Of a stretch of DNA of 38,805 nucleotides, positions 7,190-16,883 are shown in pieces (within the stretch, counting starts at the first letter, position 1; each line of letters starts with the position of its first letter). The stretch is from an uncultured Erysipelotrichaceae bacterium (GTDB lineage Bacteria > Bacillota_I > Bacilli_A > Erysipelotrichales > Erysipelotrichaceae), in NCBI GenBank assembly GCA_947167125.1, contig CAMVGT010000019.1, positions 1-38,805 on the forward strand, written 5' to 3'. The notes under the pieces were generated by a model. It saw nothing but the letters and a program-made list of their open reading frames with translations, did no database searches and had not been told where the DNA came from. A program made the position numbers and the translations under genes.

Positions 7190-9415
7190 TCAGTTGTCTT
7201 TTCTGAATCCGGAGAGCGGAATGTCGAGTGTTTTTTCAGCTTCCTTGATGTATTCATCAATGACATCGTCGTCATCACTCGTCTGAGGTTCCGGCGTTCT
7301 GTCATCATAGGAATCAACCACTTCGATCGCTCCTGAAACGATGTCGGGAAGTTCATCGTCATCATTTTCAGAAGGAACCGCAGCGAGATCGATATCTTCG
7401 TCATCTTCAAGAATGACCGGATCATCTTCCACAAGAACAGGTCCTGTTTCCTCTTCTTCCGGGATTTCATATTCCGGAACATCTTCTTCCGCATTGGCGG
7501 AGAACTGTTCAGCTGCCGGTGCGGCATGCTTGTAGACATAGGAAGGCGCTGCTTCCTCTTCCGGCTGTTCGATTTCCTGTGTATCGAAGGAAGGCATGAG
7601 TACTTCTTCTGTTTCTTCAGGTTCAGGAAGTTCGTTTTCTGTTTCTTCCGGGATTTCTTCTTCGTCTGTCACGAATTCCGGTTCTTCTTCCTCAGCAGTT
7701 TCCGGTTCTTCCAGGAAAATGGAATCTGTTTCTTCTCCGGCTTCGTCCTCTTTGATATCATCCACAGTTTCGAGTGCTTCAAATGCGGCATCTTCTTCTG
7801 TGAATTCTTCTTCAATGACAGGCTCTTCTTCGGTGATGACTTCTTCTTCAGCCGGTTCTTCATCAACCGGATTCAGATAATCATCTTCGGTCGGTCTGCG
7901 CAGACGGATTGCCATGTACTGTCTGCCCGGCAGGTCAATGCGGAATGTTCCTTTGTGGATGCCGGCTTTGCGGACTGTCATGTTCCATGTGTCGATGATC
8001 TCGGCAATGAAGTCTGTTTCATCATCGATATGGAAGATTCTGTAAGACGGACGCATGAAGCTGTAGTAGTAAATGTACTGGCTCTTGACAGGCAGGCTCC
8101 ATTCAGTCTCCGGCACGCCGCAGACGCTGTCCCATTCGTTGTCAAGATACATGAGTCCGTTGCCCGGAACTTCTTTCAGGATGTCCAGAAGGAATCCGGC
8201 ACGCTTCCAGCTTTCGCCCTTGAGCGCTCCGCCATGGGACCACCAGATGACATCTTCGGGATCCTGGAATGTTTCGCCATGTCCGGGATAGCCGCCTCTG
8301 ACAGCTGTTTCCCAGAATCTTCTGACCATTTCCTCACCGGTGATATTGCCGAATCCGTAGGACAGGTCGCCTTCATAAGCGATTTCATCCATCACAACCG
8401 GCTTCTGATAGCGGGCTGCCAGTTCATCGGTGATTTCTGCTGTCTTGTAGAGATCGACACGCTGTACGGAGCAGTGTGTAATCCAGTTTCTGCTGTGGTC
8501 ATACATCAGTCTGCAGTTATGGATGGAACGCAGATGCTTGTAGAGATCCTTTTCAACCAGGATGGACGCATAGCGCTCCCAGTCAGCAGCTGTCTTGGCA
8601 GTCAGGAGATCATATTCATTCGCCAGTGCCCACCAGACATTATGGAACGCGCTGAAGCGGGCGATGATGTAGCGGAAGTACAGATCATCCTGTTCCGCTG
8701 TCATCTTTGAGAATCCCCATCTGTCATACGGATGCATGCAGATGAGATCTGCTTCGATTCCTCTGTCTGCCAGTTCTCTGATGCAGTTTTCAATATGACG
8801 GAAATATTCCGGATTGAAACGTGTGAAATCGAAATCGTTTCCTTCGGTATTGCCGAGATAGGAGAAGAAGTTTTCTTCATTGATCACGGATGAATCCATC
8901 GGTGTTCCTTCATACGGATACATGCGCGGTTCACCCAGGTTATAGGCATAATGCTTGGGGAAGATGCAGAAACGGAGTTTGTTGAAGCGTGCTTCCTCCA
9001 GACTCTTCAATGTTTCCTGAATCTTCTCATCGGACTGCAGATGCCATACATAGGCTGTTGTTCCGACGGGAATGTACGGTGTTCCGTCTTCATAGACGAA
9101 ATGATGAACATTCGCTGTTCTGACAATTCCGTGGTTGTTTTCCTGAGGCTTTCCGACATAGAATGCGCCGGTTTCAGCTCCGTTCAGGAATGATCCTTTC
9201 AGAACAAATGTGTATTTTCCTTCATAGGAAGGCATGAAGCGGATTCTGTAGATGCCGTCGCCGTCATAGAAGCCGTCCGCTACAACGCTTTCATTCCTGC
9301 TGGAAAAAATACCTTTCAGATACTGTTCGGTGAAGGGATTGCCTTCAGACGGACCTTCCACTGCCACTTCGAATACATCCCATTTGGATACCTGTGCTGG
9401 ATACTGCGTACTCAT
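7190..9415 (-). CDS. DUF5060/DUF4038 glycoside hydrolase with long acidic C-terminal tail
   Basis: A 741-residue protein. Residues 1-95 form a DUF5060-like beta domain. Residues 100-430 form a DUF4038/apiosidase-type (beta/alpha)8 hydrolase, with candidate catalytic Glu267 (ALANEYD) and Glu344 (VMDEIAYEGD). Residues 440-508 are a closing beta domain like DUF5605. From about residue 509 to the end there are some 230 residues dominated by Glu and Asp with Pro, Thr and Val, predicted disordered, with no membrane segment or sorting motif. There is no signal peptide. ATG 9415 is chosen because GGGGGA stands 9 nt upstream. The hydrolase probably trims plant or host glycan side chains; the exact substrate is unknown. 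The tail is not a normal part of this family. Confidence 0.82.
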   Translation of the reverse strand: MSTQYPAQVSKWDVFEVAVEGPSEGNPFTEQYLKGIFSSRNESVVADGFYDGDGIYRIRFMPSYEGKYTFVLKGSFLNGAETGAFYVGKPQENNHGIVRTANVHHFVYEDGTPYIPVGTTAYVWHLQSDEKIQETLKSLEEARFNKLRFCIFPKHYAYNLGEPRMYPYEGTPMDSSVINEENFFSYLGNTEGNDFDFTRFNPEYFRHIENCIRELADRGIEADLICMHPYDRWGFSKMTAEQDDLYFRYIIARFSAFHNVWWALANEYDLLTAKTAADWERYASILVEKDLYKHLRSIHNCRLMYDHSRNWITHCSVQRVDLYKTAEITDELAARYQKPVVMDEIAYEGDLSYGFGNITGEEMVRRFWETAVRGGYPGHGETFQDPEDVIWWSHGGALKGESWKRAGFLLDILKEVPGNGLMYLDNEWDSVCGVPETEWSLPVKSQYIYYYSFMRPSYRIFHIDDETDFIAEIIDTWNMTVRKAGIHKGTFRIDLPGRQYMAIRLRRPTEDDYLNPVDEEPAEEEVITEEEPVIEEEFTEEDAAFEALETVDDIKEDEAGEETDSIFLEEPETAEEEEPEFVTDEEEIPEETENELPEPEETEEVLMPSFDTQEIEQPEEEAAPSYVYKHAAPAAEQFSANAEEDVPEYEIPEEEETGPVLVEDDPVILEDDEDIDLAAVPSENDDDELPDIVSGAIEVVDSYDDRTPEPQTSDDDDVIDEYIKEAEKTLDIPLSGFRKDN

Positions 9416-9509
9416 ACTAATTTCCCCCTGCCACGCCTGTTTCATGCATTACAAAAACAAGGCGGTATACAAATAAAAGATAACACCGATTCACTCAGAA
9501 AAAAAGATA

Positions 9510-9530
9510 AAAGCGTCTTTCGGACGCTTT
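9510..9530 (-). terminator. Terminator of the histidine operon
   Basis: An 8-bp stem (AAAGCGTC/GACGCTTT) right after the hisE stop at 9532. On the minus strand it runs into TTTTATCTTTTTTT. Confidence 0.85.
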
Positions 9531-9531
9531 T

Positions 9532-9855
9532 CTATACTTTTGTGACAGGTTTTCTCTCCGGTTTGAGATTATGGGTTTTCTCACTGCGCCGGATCATTTC
9601 ACGTTCGACGTCTTCCAGAGTGATTCCTTTTTCCACCATCAGAACGATGACATGATAGACAAGATCATTCAGTTCACCGATCAGATCGTCGTTTGACTGT
9701 GTCAATGCGGCGACAACAACTTCGGTTGTCTCCTCGCCGATTTTCTTCAGGATTTTCTCCAGCCCCTTGTCATAAAGATAGTTGGTATAGCTTCCCTCTT
9801 CCGGATTGTTTTTCCGTTCCAGGGCAGTCTGATACAGATTTTCCAGTTCGCTCAT
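9532..9855 (-). CDS. hisE: Phosphoribosyl-ATP pyrophosphatase
   Basis: A 107-residue HisE, hydrolysing PR-ATP to PR-AMP and pyrophosphate, step 2 of histidine synthesis. The MazG-like all-helical signature [11 protein letters not shown] with the upstream NYLYDKG and the later [11 protein letters not shown] are visible. It is the last gene of the his operon and starts with an ATGA overlap on hisI, with GAGGAGG just upstream. HisI and HisE are separate proteins here rather than the fused HisIE of enterobacteria. The terminator follows directly. Confidence 0.96.
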   Translation of the reverse strand: MSELENLYQTALERKNNPEEGSYTNYLYDKGLEKILKKIGEETTEVVVAALTQSNDDLIGELNDLVYHVIVLMVEKGITLEDVEREMIRRSEKTHNLKPERKPVTKV

Positions 9856-10181
9856 AAAACCTCCTCGCCATCGAGATTGCGGTAGAAACAGGAATATTTG
9901 CCGGTATGGCAGGCTGCTGTGTCCTGATCCACCTTGATCAGAATGGTATCTTCATCGCAATCCACCAGGATTTCCTTTACATGCTGGTAGTGACCGCTTG
10001 TTTCGCCTTTGACCCAGAGTTCATTGCGGCTTCTGCTCCAGTAGGTTGCCAGTTTTGTCTCCACCGTCTTTTTCAGGCTTTCTTCATTCATATACGCCAG
10101 CATCAGCACCTGACCGGTTGTATTGTCCTGAACAATGCACGGAACCAGGCCGTTTCCTTTTTCAAAATCAATCTGAATCAT
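9852..10181 (-). CDS. hisI: Phosphoribosyl-AMP cyclohydrolase
   Basis: A 109-residue HisI that opens the adenine ring of PR-AMP, step 3 of histidine synthesis. The family's metal-site features are all present: [17 protein letters not shown], a DCDEDT motif (Mg and first Zn-binding Cys) and CHTGKYSCF with the other two Cys. Full family length. Overlaps hisF upstream and hisE downstream by four bases each. Confidence 0.96.
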   Translation of the reverse strand: MIQIDFEKGNGLVPCIVQDNTTGQVLMLAYMNEESLKKTVETKLATYWSRSRNELWVKGETSGHYQHVKEILVDCDEDTILIKVDQDTAACHTGKYSCFYRNLDGEEVL

Positions 10182-10933
10182 AACCTGACTGCGATCTCTT
10201 TCAGATACTGCTTGACTTCGCCGACTGTCAGTTCGCCATAGTGGAACAGACTTGCCGCAAGCGCCGCGTCCGCAGCGTCCTCTTCAAATACTTCCGCAAA
10301 ATGCGCCAGGCTTCCGCAGCCGCCGCTTGCGATGACCGGCACATGGACTTCTTTTCTCACCGCTTTAAGAAACGGGATGTCAAAGCCATTCTTTGTGCCG
10401 TCGGCATCCATGCTGGTAAGCAGGATTTCCCCTGCACCGAGCTCGGTTCCTTTTTTGATCCATTCAATTGCGTCAAGACCGGTATCGATGCGGCCGCCGT
10501 TGATCACAACATTCCATCCGTCCCCGCTTTCGCGCTTTCTTCCGTCGACCGCCAGCACAATGCACTGATTGCCGAAAAGGGATGCCCCTTCTCTGATCAG
10601 ATCCGGATTGCGCACCGCCGCGGAATTGAGCGACACCTTATCCGCCCCTGCTCTTAAGATCGCTTTGATATCCTGCACCGTGCGGATGCCGCCGCCGACC
10701 GTAAAGGGCATAAAGACCTGTTCAGCGACCTTTTCCACGATGTGCACCATCGTATCACGGTGTTCATGGGTTGCGGTAATATCCAGAAAAACCAGTTCAT
10801 CCGCGCCCTGCTCATAATAGCGCTTTGCCAGTTCAGCCGGATCGCCGACTTCCTTTAAGCCGACAAAGTTGACGCCTTTGACCACCCTGCCGTCCTTGAC
10901 ATCAAGACAGGGAATAATCCGCTTTGTAATCAT
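10178..10933 (-). CDS. hisF: Imidazole glycerol phosphate synthase, cyclase subunit
   Basis: A 251-residue HisF barrel, which joins PRFAR and ammonia from HisH to give IGP and AICAR. Both catalytic Asp residues are in place: [10 protein letters not shown] near the N-terminus and LAVDGRKRE in the middle. Phosphate-binding GGGIRT and ASGGCG loops are seen. ATG 10933 is chosen because GGGAGG lies 7 nt upstream and the family starts with [11 protein letters not shown]; a five-residue extension upstream is unlikely. Overlaps hisA by ATGA. Confidence 0.97.
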   Translation of the reverse strand: MITKRIIPCLDVKDGRVVKGVNFVGLKEVGDPAELAKRYYEQGADELVFLDITATHEHRDTMVHIVEKVAEQVFMPFTVGGGIRTVQDIKAILRAGADKVSLNSAAVRNPDLIREGASLFGNQCIVLAVDGRKRESGDGWNVVINGGRIDTGLDAIEWIKKGTELGAGEILLTSMDADGTKNGFDIPFLKAVRKEVHVPVIASGGCGSLAHFAEVFEEDAADAALAASLFHYGELTVGEVKQYLKEIAVRL

Positions 10934-11652
10934 AAAGCCTCCCTGCACATGGCAATGGCTTTTTCGAGATTCACATCGCCGGTATAGATTGCCTTGCCGA
11001 CAATCGCGCCATAGACGCCAAGATCAATGAGCGCCTGAATATCTTCCAGGCTGTGCACGCCGCCGCTTGCGGTAATATCACAGCTGACGGTTTCCTTCAG
11101 TTCCTTTAACATTTCCAGATTCGGACCGCTGAGGGTTCCGTCTTTGGAAATATCGGTAAAGATGATATTCTTTACGCCGACTTCTTCAAGATGCTTCGCG
11201 AAATCCAGATAGTAGACGCCGCTGTCATTCAGCCAGCCTTCCGTGCTGACAAAGCCATTGCGGCAATCCATGCCGACAGCAATTTTTTCGCCATAGCGGC
11301 TGACCGCTTCTTTGAGAAGTTCATCGTCTTTCAAAGCCGCTGTGCCTAGAATCACTCTTGAAATGCCGTGTTCCAGATACCATTCGATATCCGCCATTGT
11401 ACGGATGCCGCCGCCGGCTTCGCACGGTGTGTTCAGTGAAGAAGCGGTTTCCGCGATCAGCGTCGCATTTTCCCTGCTGCCGCTTTTAGCACCATCAAGA
11501 TCCACCATGTGGATATAGGAGGCTCCTGCTTTTTCAAACGAGAGTGCGGTATCTCTGACCGATTCCGCAACGACTTCGCTTTTTGCGTAATCTCCCTGAT
11601 AGAGCCTGACCGGCTTTCCGGAGATCATATCAATTGCCGGTATGATAATCAT
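10930..11652 (-). CDS. hisA: ProFAR isomerase (1-(5-phosphoribosyl)-5-AICAR isomerase)
   Basis: A 240-residue HisA, an Amadori isomerase making PRFAR for HisHF. The catalytic Asp residues are in PAIDMISGK (Asp near residue 7) and VGMDCRNG, with the duplicated phosphate loops GGGIRT and ASGGVHS. The fold and motifs parallel hisF next door, as expected for the two half-barrel-derived paralogues. GGAGG precedes the start, which overlaps the hisH stop. Confidence 0.97.
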   Translation of the reverse strand: MIIIPAIDMISGKPVRLYQGDYAKSEVVAESVRDTALSFEKAGASYIHMVDLDGAKSGSRENATLIAETASSLNTPCEAGGGIRTMADIEWYLEHGISRVILGTAALKDDELLKEAVSRYGEKIAVGMDCRNGFVSTEGWLNDSGVYYLDFAKHLEEVGVKNIIFTDISKDGTLSGPNLEMLKELKETVSCDITASGGVHSLEDIQALIDLGVYGAIVGKAIYTGDVNLEKAIAMCREAL

Positions 11653-12257
11653 GAAAACACCTCCGCAAAATATCTGAGAATCTTAAGTCCGTCCTCACCG
11701 CTTTTTTCCGGATGGAACTGTGTTCCCATCACATGTTCACCCTGCACAAGCCCAGCCACACGGATGTCGCCATACATCGAATAAGCAGTCAGATTTTCTT
11801 CCTTCATATCGCCTGCGCAATAGGAATGCACATAATAAACATACGGATGTTCGCTGAGCAGTTCACGCAGCGGACTTTCCTGATTCCATTCCAGTTCATT
11901 CCATCCGATTTCCGGAACAGGAAGATCCGTTTCCATCCTTACAATGCGGCCTTTGAGAAATCCAAGTCCCTGATGCAGTCCTTTTTCTTCGCTTTCTTCA
12001 AACAGCATCTGCATGCCTAAGCAGATTCCAAGCAGCGGTATTCCTTTCGAAACCGCATTTTTGATATAGGAATCCAGCCCCCGCTCAACGATATTCTTCA
12101 TGCAGTCGCCGAAGGCTCCCACTCCCGGCAGGATCAGCTTTTCGCACTGATCCAGCACAGCAGGATCATCGGAAATCACAGACTGACATCCGATCGCTTT
12201 CAGCGCATTTTCCACGCTGCGCAGATTGCCCATGCCGTAGTCAATAATCCCGATCAT
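11649..12257 (-). CDS. hisH: Imidazole glycerol phosphate synthase, glutaminase subunit
   Basis: A 202-residue class I glutamine amidotransferase that feeds ammonia to HisF. The catalytic triad is visible: Cys in GICLGMQMLF, and His-Glu in FHPEKSG near the C-terminus. The N-terminal IDYGMGNL is the family start. Adjacent to hisA and hisF with four-base overlaps on both sides. Confidence 0.97.
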   Translation of the reverse strand: MIGIIDYGMGNLRSVENALKAIGCQSVISDDPAVLDQCEKLILPGVGAFGDCMKNIVERGLDSYIKNAVSKGIPLLGICLGMQMLFEESEEKGLHQGLGFLKGRIVRMETDLPVPEIGWNELEWNQESPLRELLSEHPYVYYVHSYCAGDMKEENLTAYSMYGDIRVAGLVQGEHVMGTQFHPEKSGEDGLKILRYFAEVFS

Positions 12258-12835
12258 TCCAGCATTCCTTTCGTTGAGGCCACCCCGTCGCCAGTCACTT
12301 TCATGGCAATTTTAAGGGCATGGCCGAGCGCTTTGAAAACTGCTTCCGCCTTATGATGGTCATTCTTTCCGTAATGCAGGTTGACATGCAGTGTGATGCC
12401 TGCGTTGAAAGCGAAAGCACGCATAAACTCTTCCACCATCTCGCTTGCCATCATCCCGATGGAATCGCGGGTGAATTCGCAGCTGAACACAAGATACGGT
12501 CTGCCGCTGATATCCAGGCTGACCGTCGCGAGCGACTCATCCATCGGCAGTGTGAAAGTGCCGTAGCGCTCAATGCCGATTCTTTCGCCCAGCGCCTGCC
12601 GGAATGCCTGGCCTAAAACAATGCCGCAGTCTTCGATTGTATGATGGTCATCCACATCGAGATCGCCATCCGCTTCCATCACCAGCGAAAAACCGCCATG
12701 GAACGCGAGCAGCGTTAACATATGATCGAAGAATCCGATCCCGGTGGAGATGCGGACTTTGCCGGCGGTATCCAGATTCAGTTCGCAATGGATATCCGTT
12801 TCCTTTGTCCGTCTGTCAACAGAGGCTGTTCTCAT
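12254..12835 (-). CDS. hisB: Imidazoleglycerol-phosphate dehydratase
   Basis: A 193-residue monofunctional HisB (IGPD), dehydrating IGP to imidazole acetol phosphate. The manganese-binding repeats are seen as GFFDHML, DDHHTIED and, in the second half, KNDHHKAEA. It has no N-terminal histidinol-phosphatase domain of the enterobacterial bifunctional type, so that activity must come from another protein. Overlaps hisC and hisH by four bases. Confidence 0.97.
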   Translation of the reverse strand: MRTASVDRRTKETDIHCELNLDTAGKVRISTGIGFFDHMLTLLAFHGGFSLVMEADGDLDVDDHHTIEDCGIVLGQAFRQALGERIGIERYGTFTLPMDESLATVSLDISGRPYLVFSCEFTRDSIGMMASEMVEEFMRAFAFNAGITLHVNLHYGKNDHHKAEAVFKALGHALKIAMKVTGDGVASTKGMLE

Positions 12836-13860
12836 AAACCCTCCCCGAATTCTGCCAGTGCTTTGAGCACAATATCATTTTCTTCTTTTTTACCGATGGT
12901 GATACGGAAGGCATCGGTTCCTTTATAATTGCGGATCGTGACACCTGCTTCCTTCAGAAGTTCAAGCATGGCATCCTTCTCTTTGGAAAAACCATACAGG
13001 AAGTTTGCCTCACTGTTATGGATTTCAATCTTCGGATGATCCTTCAGCGCTTCATAGACGCGCTTTCTTTCCGCCTTGATTGTTTCAATCTGCTTTCCTG
13101 CTTCGTCGCCATGTCTTAAGACCACAGAGGCGATTTTCATGGAAACGCTGTTCAGCGCGTAAGGCACAAACTGCGCCTTCAGCTTTTTCATATTTTCCGC
13201 ATTGGAAACCAGGAAACCGGTACGGATCGCGGCCATGCCGAATGCTTTGGACAGTGTTCTTGTCACATAAAGCGATGAAAAGCTGTCGATGAGTGTCAGG
13301 GCACTGGTCTCATCCGAAAAATCCATATACGCTTCATCGATCACGACCGGGATATCCTGAAAGGAATCGGCGATCTGTTCGATTTCCGTGATCGGAAGGC
13401 ATTTGCCGCTGGGATTGTTCGGATTGGAAAACAGAATCATATCGGCACCGTTCTCTTTGGCAAAGGAGATGAAATTCTCCAGCCGGAAGGAACCGTCCTT
13501 TTCCGTTTTGAATTTGATCACTTCCGCTTCATAGCCGGAAGCGTAATAGTCATACATCGAAAAATCCGGGCTCAGGGTGCAGAGCTTTTTCCCTTTTCCA
13601 AGAAACGTCCCGATCACAAAGCCGAGCATCTGATCCGATCCGTTTCCTGCCAGCAGGCATTCTGACGGAATGCCCATAAAGGAACCGTAGGCTTCCAGCA
13701 GTTCCGTCTGGTCGGAATCGGGATAGCGTGCAAAATCAATCTCTGCGACGGCGTCCAGAATTTCCTGCCGGATTTCATCTGAAATGCCAAGCGGATTTTC
13801 ATTGGCATTCAGCAGGATGCCGCTGCTTTTGGCAGCTGCGTAGGTCTGAATCTCTTTCAT
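12832..13860 (-). CDS. hisC: Histidinol-phosphate aminotransferase
   Basis: A 342-residue fold-type I PLP aminotransferase. The N-terminal LNANENPLG motif, the NPNNPSG loop, and the PLP-lysine motif TLSKAFGMAAIRTG are all present. It transfers the amino group from glutamate to imidazole acetol phosphate. A weak ribosome site is compensated by the four-base overlap with hisD. Confidence 0.96.
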   Translation of the reverse strand: MKEIQTYAAAKSSGILLNANENPLGISDEIRQEILDAVAEIDFARYPDSDQTELLEAYGSFMGIPSECLLAGNGSDQMLGFVIGTFLGKGKKLCTLSPDFSMYDYYASGYEAEVIKFKTEKDGSFRLENFISFAKENGADMILFSNPNNPSGKCLPITEIEQIADSFQDIPVVIDEAYMDFSDETSALTLIDSFSSLYVTRTLSKAFGMAAIRTGFLVSNAENMKKLKAQFVPYALNSVSMKIASVVLRHGDEAGKQIETIKAERKRVYEALKDHPKIEIHNSEANFLYGFSKEKDAMLELLKEAGVTIRNYKGTDAFRITIGKKEENDIVLKALAEFGEGL

Positions 13861-15137
13861 GGCATTCTCACTTTCGCCGCGTTGGCATGCGCCTGCAGCT
13901 CTTCTTCTTCAGCCATTGAAACAATATACTGTTCATAGTTTTCAATCGCTTCTTTTGTGTAGTACAGGAAAGATGATTTCTTGATGAATGCGTCAACACC
14001 CAGGGCGCTTGAGAAACGGGCTGTGCCGCTGGTGGGAAGCACATGGTTGGTGCCGCCGAAGTAGTCGCCGATCGATTCGCATGTATAGTAGCCTAAGAAT
14101 ACCGAACCTGCGTTTTTGACCAGATTTAGATATTTCATCGGATCGCCGACCATTAATTCAAGATGTTCAGGCGCGATTGCGTTGGAGAATTCAATGCACT
14201 CCTCAATGGAATCACAGACAATCGATGTTCCGTAATCGCGGATCGAAGCGCCGGCAATTTCCTTTTTCGGCAGCTTCGCACACTGGATTTCCAGTTCTTT
14301 ATTCACCTCATCGAGCAGTTTTTCACTGGTGGTCAGAAGAATCGCGGAAGCCATCGGATCGTGTTCCGCCTGGGAAAGCAGGTCCGCGGCTGTATAGACA
14401 GGATTTGCGCCTTCATCCGCGATGACCAGAATTTCACTCGGTCCGGCAATCATATCGATATCGACTTTTCCGTAGACAAGCTTTTTCGCGGCCGCCACAA
14501 AGATATTGCCCGGGCCGACAATCTTGTCCGCGCAGGGAATCGATTCGGTTCCATACGCCAGTGCCGCGACTGCCTGGGCACCTCCGACTGTATAGATTTC
14601 ATCGACGCCGGCAAGCTTTGCCGCAAAAGCGATATTGGGATTGATGGTACCTTCGCTGTTGGGCGGGGTCACCATGACAATCCGTCTTACCCCTGCCACA
14701 TGCGCAGGAATGGCATTCATCAGTACGGAGCTTGGATACTGCGCTCTGCCGCCCGGCACATAGATGCCTACCGTATCGAGCGGAAGCACGCGCTGGCCAA
14801 GGAAGATACCGTATTCCTTCTGCTGCAGATAGGAATTCTGGATCTGGGCACGGTGGAAGTATTCGATATTTTCCTTCGCCCTTCTCATCGATTCCATGAA
14901 GAACGGATCGCACTTTGCGGAAAGGCGTTCGATTTCTTCTTCACTGACCCGGAAATCCTGAATGTCAATGTGATCAAACTGCTTTGTATAATCGCGGAGC
15001 GCTTCATCCCCGCGCTTGCGCACATCTGCAATCAGGCCTGAAACCTTTGCGAGGATCTCTGCGGAAATCTCCTGCGATCTTGAATCAAGATAGTCTCTTA
15101 ACTGCTTTGTGGCGGTTCTGTCAATTCTCTTCAGCAT
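13857..15137 (-). CDS. hisD: Histidinol dehydrogenase
   Basis: A 426-residue NAD-dependent HisD that carries out the last two oxidations to histidine. The zinc-ligand motif LLSQAEHDP and the preceding GPSEILVIAD stretch are seen, with VGPGNIFVAAAKK upstream. GGAAGGAG precedes the ATG. The start lies 17 nt inside the hisG 3' end in another frame, a larger overlap than elsewhere in the operon. Confidence 0.97.
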   Translation of the reverse strand: MLKRIDRTATKQLRDYLDSRSQEISAEILAKVSGLIADVRKRGDEALRDYTKQFDHIDIQDFRVSEEEIERLSAKCDPFFMESMRRAKENIEYFHRAQIQNSYLQQKEYGIFLGQRVLPLDTVGIYVPGGRAQYPSSVLMNAIPAHVAGVRRIVMVTPPNSEGTINPNIAFAAKLAGVDEIYTVGGAQAVAALAYGTESIPCADKIVGPGNIFVAAAKKLVYGKVDIDMIAGPSEILVIADEGANPVYTAADLLSQAEHDPMASAILLTTSEKLLDEVNKELEIQCAKLPKKEIAGASIRDYGTSIVCDSIEECIEFSNAIAPEHLELMVGDPMKYLNLVKNAGSVFLGYYTCESIGDYFGGTNHVLPTSGTARFSSALGVDAFIKKSSFLYYTKEAIENYEQYIVSMAEEEELQAHANAAKVRMP

Positions 15138-15762
15138 TGTTTACCACTCCTTCCAGGTCACGGATGAAAGCCATCACTTCATCCCGTTTCATTTTGAAAG
15201 CTGCTTTGTTTACAATCACACGGGCGGAAAGTTCATAAGCTGTATCGTATACAACCAGCCCGTTTTCCTTTAATGTCGCGCCTGTTTCCATGATATCGAC
15301 GATTCCGTCGGTTAAGCCGAGCACCGGTGCCAGCTCCACTGAGCCGTCAATTTTGATGACTTCAATGTCCTTGCCGCGGGAATGGAAATATTCCAGGGCG
15401 ACATTGGGATATTTGGAGCCGATGCGGATGTGCCCGCTTTTTTCCAGCGGATTGTTTCCGGCAAGGCCGGCTACGATAAAGCGGCACTTTCCGATCTTCA
15501 GATCGAGCATCTCATAATAATCCTTGCCGCCTTCCATGAGAGTATCCTTGCCGACAACCCCGATGTCTGCCACGCCATGTTCGACATAGGTGATGCAGTC
15601 ATTGGCTTTGACAAGGAAATAGCGGATATCTTTTTTCGTATCAGGGAAAACAAGGGCACGGCCTTTGTTTTTCAGCTTTTCCGTCCCGTAGCCGCACTGT
15701 TCCAGCATTGCGACAGTGCCGCTTTCCAGACGTCCTTTTGTTAATGCGACTGACAGACTCAT
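15121..15762 (-). CDS. hisG: ATP phosphoribosyltransferase, short form catalytic subunit
   Basis: A 213-residue short-form HisG, joining ATP and PRPP in the first step of the pathway. The N-terminal ALTKGRLE, GVADIGVVGKDTL, and the PRPP-binding segment DIVDIMETGATL are visible. The C-terminal ACT-like regulatory domain of long HisG is absent, consistent with dependence on HisZ encoded immediately upstream. ATG 15762 is chosen because GGAGG precedes it and it overlaps the hisZ stop as ATGA. Confidence 0.97.
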   Translation of the reverse strand: MSLSVALTKGRLESGTVAMLEQCGYGTEKLKNKGRALVFPDTKKDIRYFLVKANDCITYVEHGVADIGVVGKDTLMEGGKDYYEMLDLKIGKCRFIVAGLAGNNPLEKSGHIRIGSKYPNVALEYFHSRGKDIEVIKIDGSVELAPVLGLTDGIVDIMETGATLKENGLVVYDTAYELSARVIVNKAAFKMKRDEVMAFIRDLEGVVNNAEEN

Positions 15763-16862
15763 TTCACTACCTCCATTGTACTGCATGCGGCAGGAATCAT
15801 TTCAACAGGTCCTTCTTTTCTTAATTCTCTTGCCTTTTTCATCGCTTCCGCAGGCCGGTTATACGGATAATAGAGCTTAGTGACAGACGGTTTTTCACTT
15901 TTGACCATGTCTGTCAGATAATCCAGCTTGACGCCGAATCCGATCGCCGGCATGTCGCGTCCCAGTTTGCTTAACAGACTGTCATAGCGGCCGCCGGAAA
16001 GAACGCCGGTTCCGATTCCGCTGATATAGCCTTCAAAGATGATACCCGTATAATAATCAAGATGCGGCACCTTGCCGAGATCAAATGTCACTTTTCCGTC
16101 ATAGCCCAGTTCATAGAGCGTATCCTTCAGACGGATCAGGGAATCCGCTTCTGTCCGCAGCGCATCCGCAAAGCTGACTTCTTTCGCTTTTTCCAGAGCA
16201 TCGCTTCCGCAGAGCAGCGGCAGACATTCAAAGAATTCTTTCTGTGCCTGATCCAGATCCAGTGAATTCACAAACTGCTTCAATGCCGGCATCTCCTTGC
16301 GGTCAACCAGATCCGCCAGTTTCTTTCCGTCTTCTTCACCGATCCCCGCAAGCCGCAGCGCAGAGCGGAAGAATTCGCTGTTTCCGATTTCCAGCGTGTA
16401 GTCACTGACGCCAAGGGCCGCCATGACATCGAGCGCGCAGCAGAGAACTTCCGTATCGGCACTGCTGTCAAGTCCGATCAGTTCCACGCCGCAGTCCGTT
16501 ACGACATTGCGCTTGCCGGCAAAATTCTGTCTCACCTTGTATACATCTGAACAGTAGCAGAAACGCAGCGGCAGATCATTGGCCTCATAGCGGGATGCGA
16601 CAACCCGCGCAATCGGGAGTGTCATATCCGTTCTGAGTGTCAGCAGCTGACCGCTTTCATCGACAAACTTATAGAGTGTTTCCTCTTTCAGGGATGTAAA
16701 GGTGTTCTGATAGGTTGAATAGAATTCAATCAGCGGCGTTTCAATGGGCTGATAGCCATAGGATGTATAGACAGCGCTGATCTTCTGTTTCAGCTCTTCC
16801 TTTGCCCGGCTTTCAGACGGGAGAATATCCCGCATGCCGGAAGGGATCTGGATCTGTTTCAT
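15759..16862 (-). CDS. hisZ: ATP phosphoribosyltransferase regulatory subunit
   Basis: A 367-residue HisZ, a paralogue of histidyl-tRNA synthetase that lost the aminoacylation role and forms the allosteric complex with short HisG. Class II motif 2-like residues (FCYCSDVYKVRQ), the RTDMTLPIAR segment and the histidine-binding-like HLDYYTGIIFEGY are visible; there is no anticodon-binding domain. ATG 16862 is chosen because AGGAGAG precedes it. First gene of the operon, 22 nt after the T-box terminator. Confidence 0.95.
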   Translation of the reverse strand: MKQIQIPSGMRDILPSESRAKEELKQKISAVYTSYGYQPIETPLIEFYSTYQNTFTSLKEETLYKFVDESGQLLTLRTDMTLPIARVVASRYEANDLPLRFCYCSDVYKVRQNFAGKRNVVTDCGVELIGLDSSADTEVLCCALDVMAALGVSDYTLEIGNSEFFRSALRLAGIGEEDGKKLADLVDRKEMPALKQFVNSLDLDQAQKEFFECLPLLCGSDALEKAKEVSFADALRTEADSLIRLKDTLYELGYDGKVTFDLGKVPHLDYYTGIIFEGYISGIGTGVLSGGRYDSLLSKLGRDMPAIGFGVKLDYLTDMVKSEKPSVTKLYYPYNRPAEAMKKARELRKEGPVEMIPAACSTMEVVK

Positions 16863-16883
16863 TTCGCCTCTCCTTTTTACCAA

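Noticed and set aside
7526..8710. A 394-codon plus-strand frame inside the glycoside hydrolase region
   Set aside because: Antisense to a recognisable hydrolase; the Phe-rich start mirrors the GAA/GAT codons of the acidic tail.
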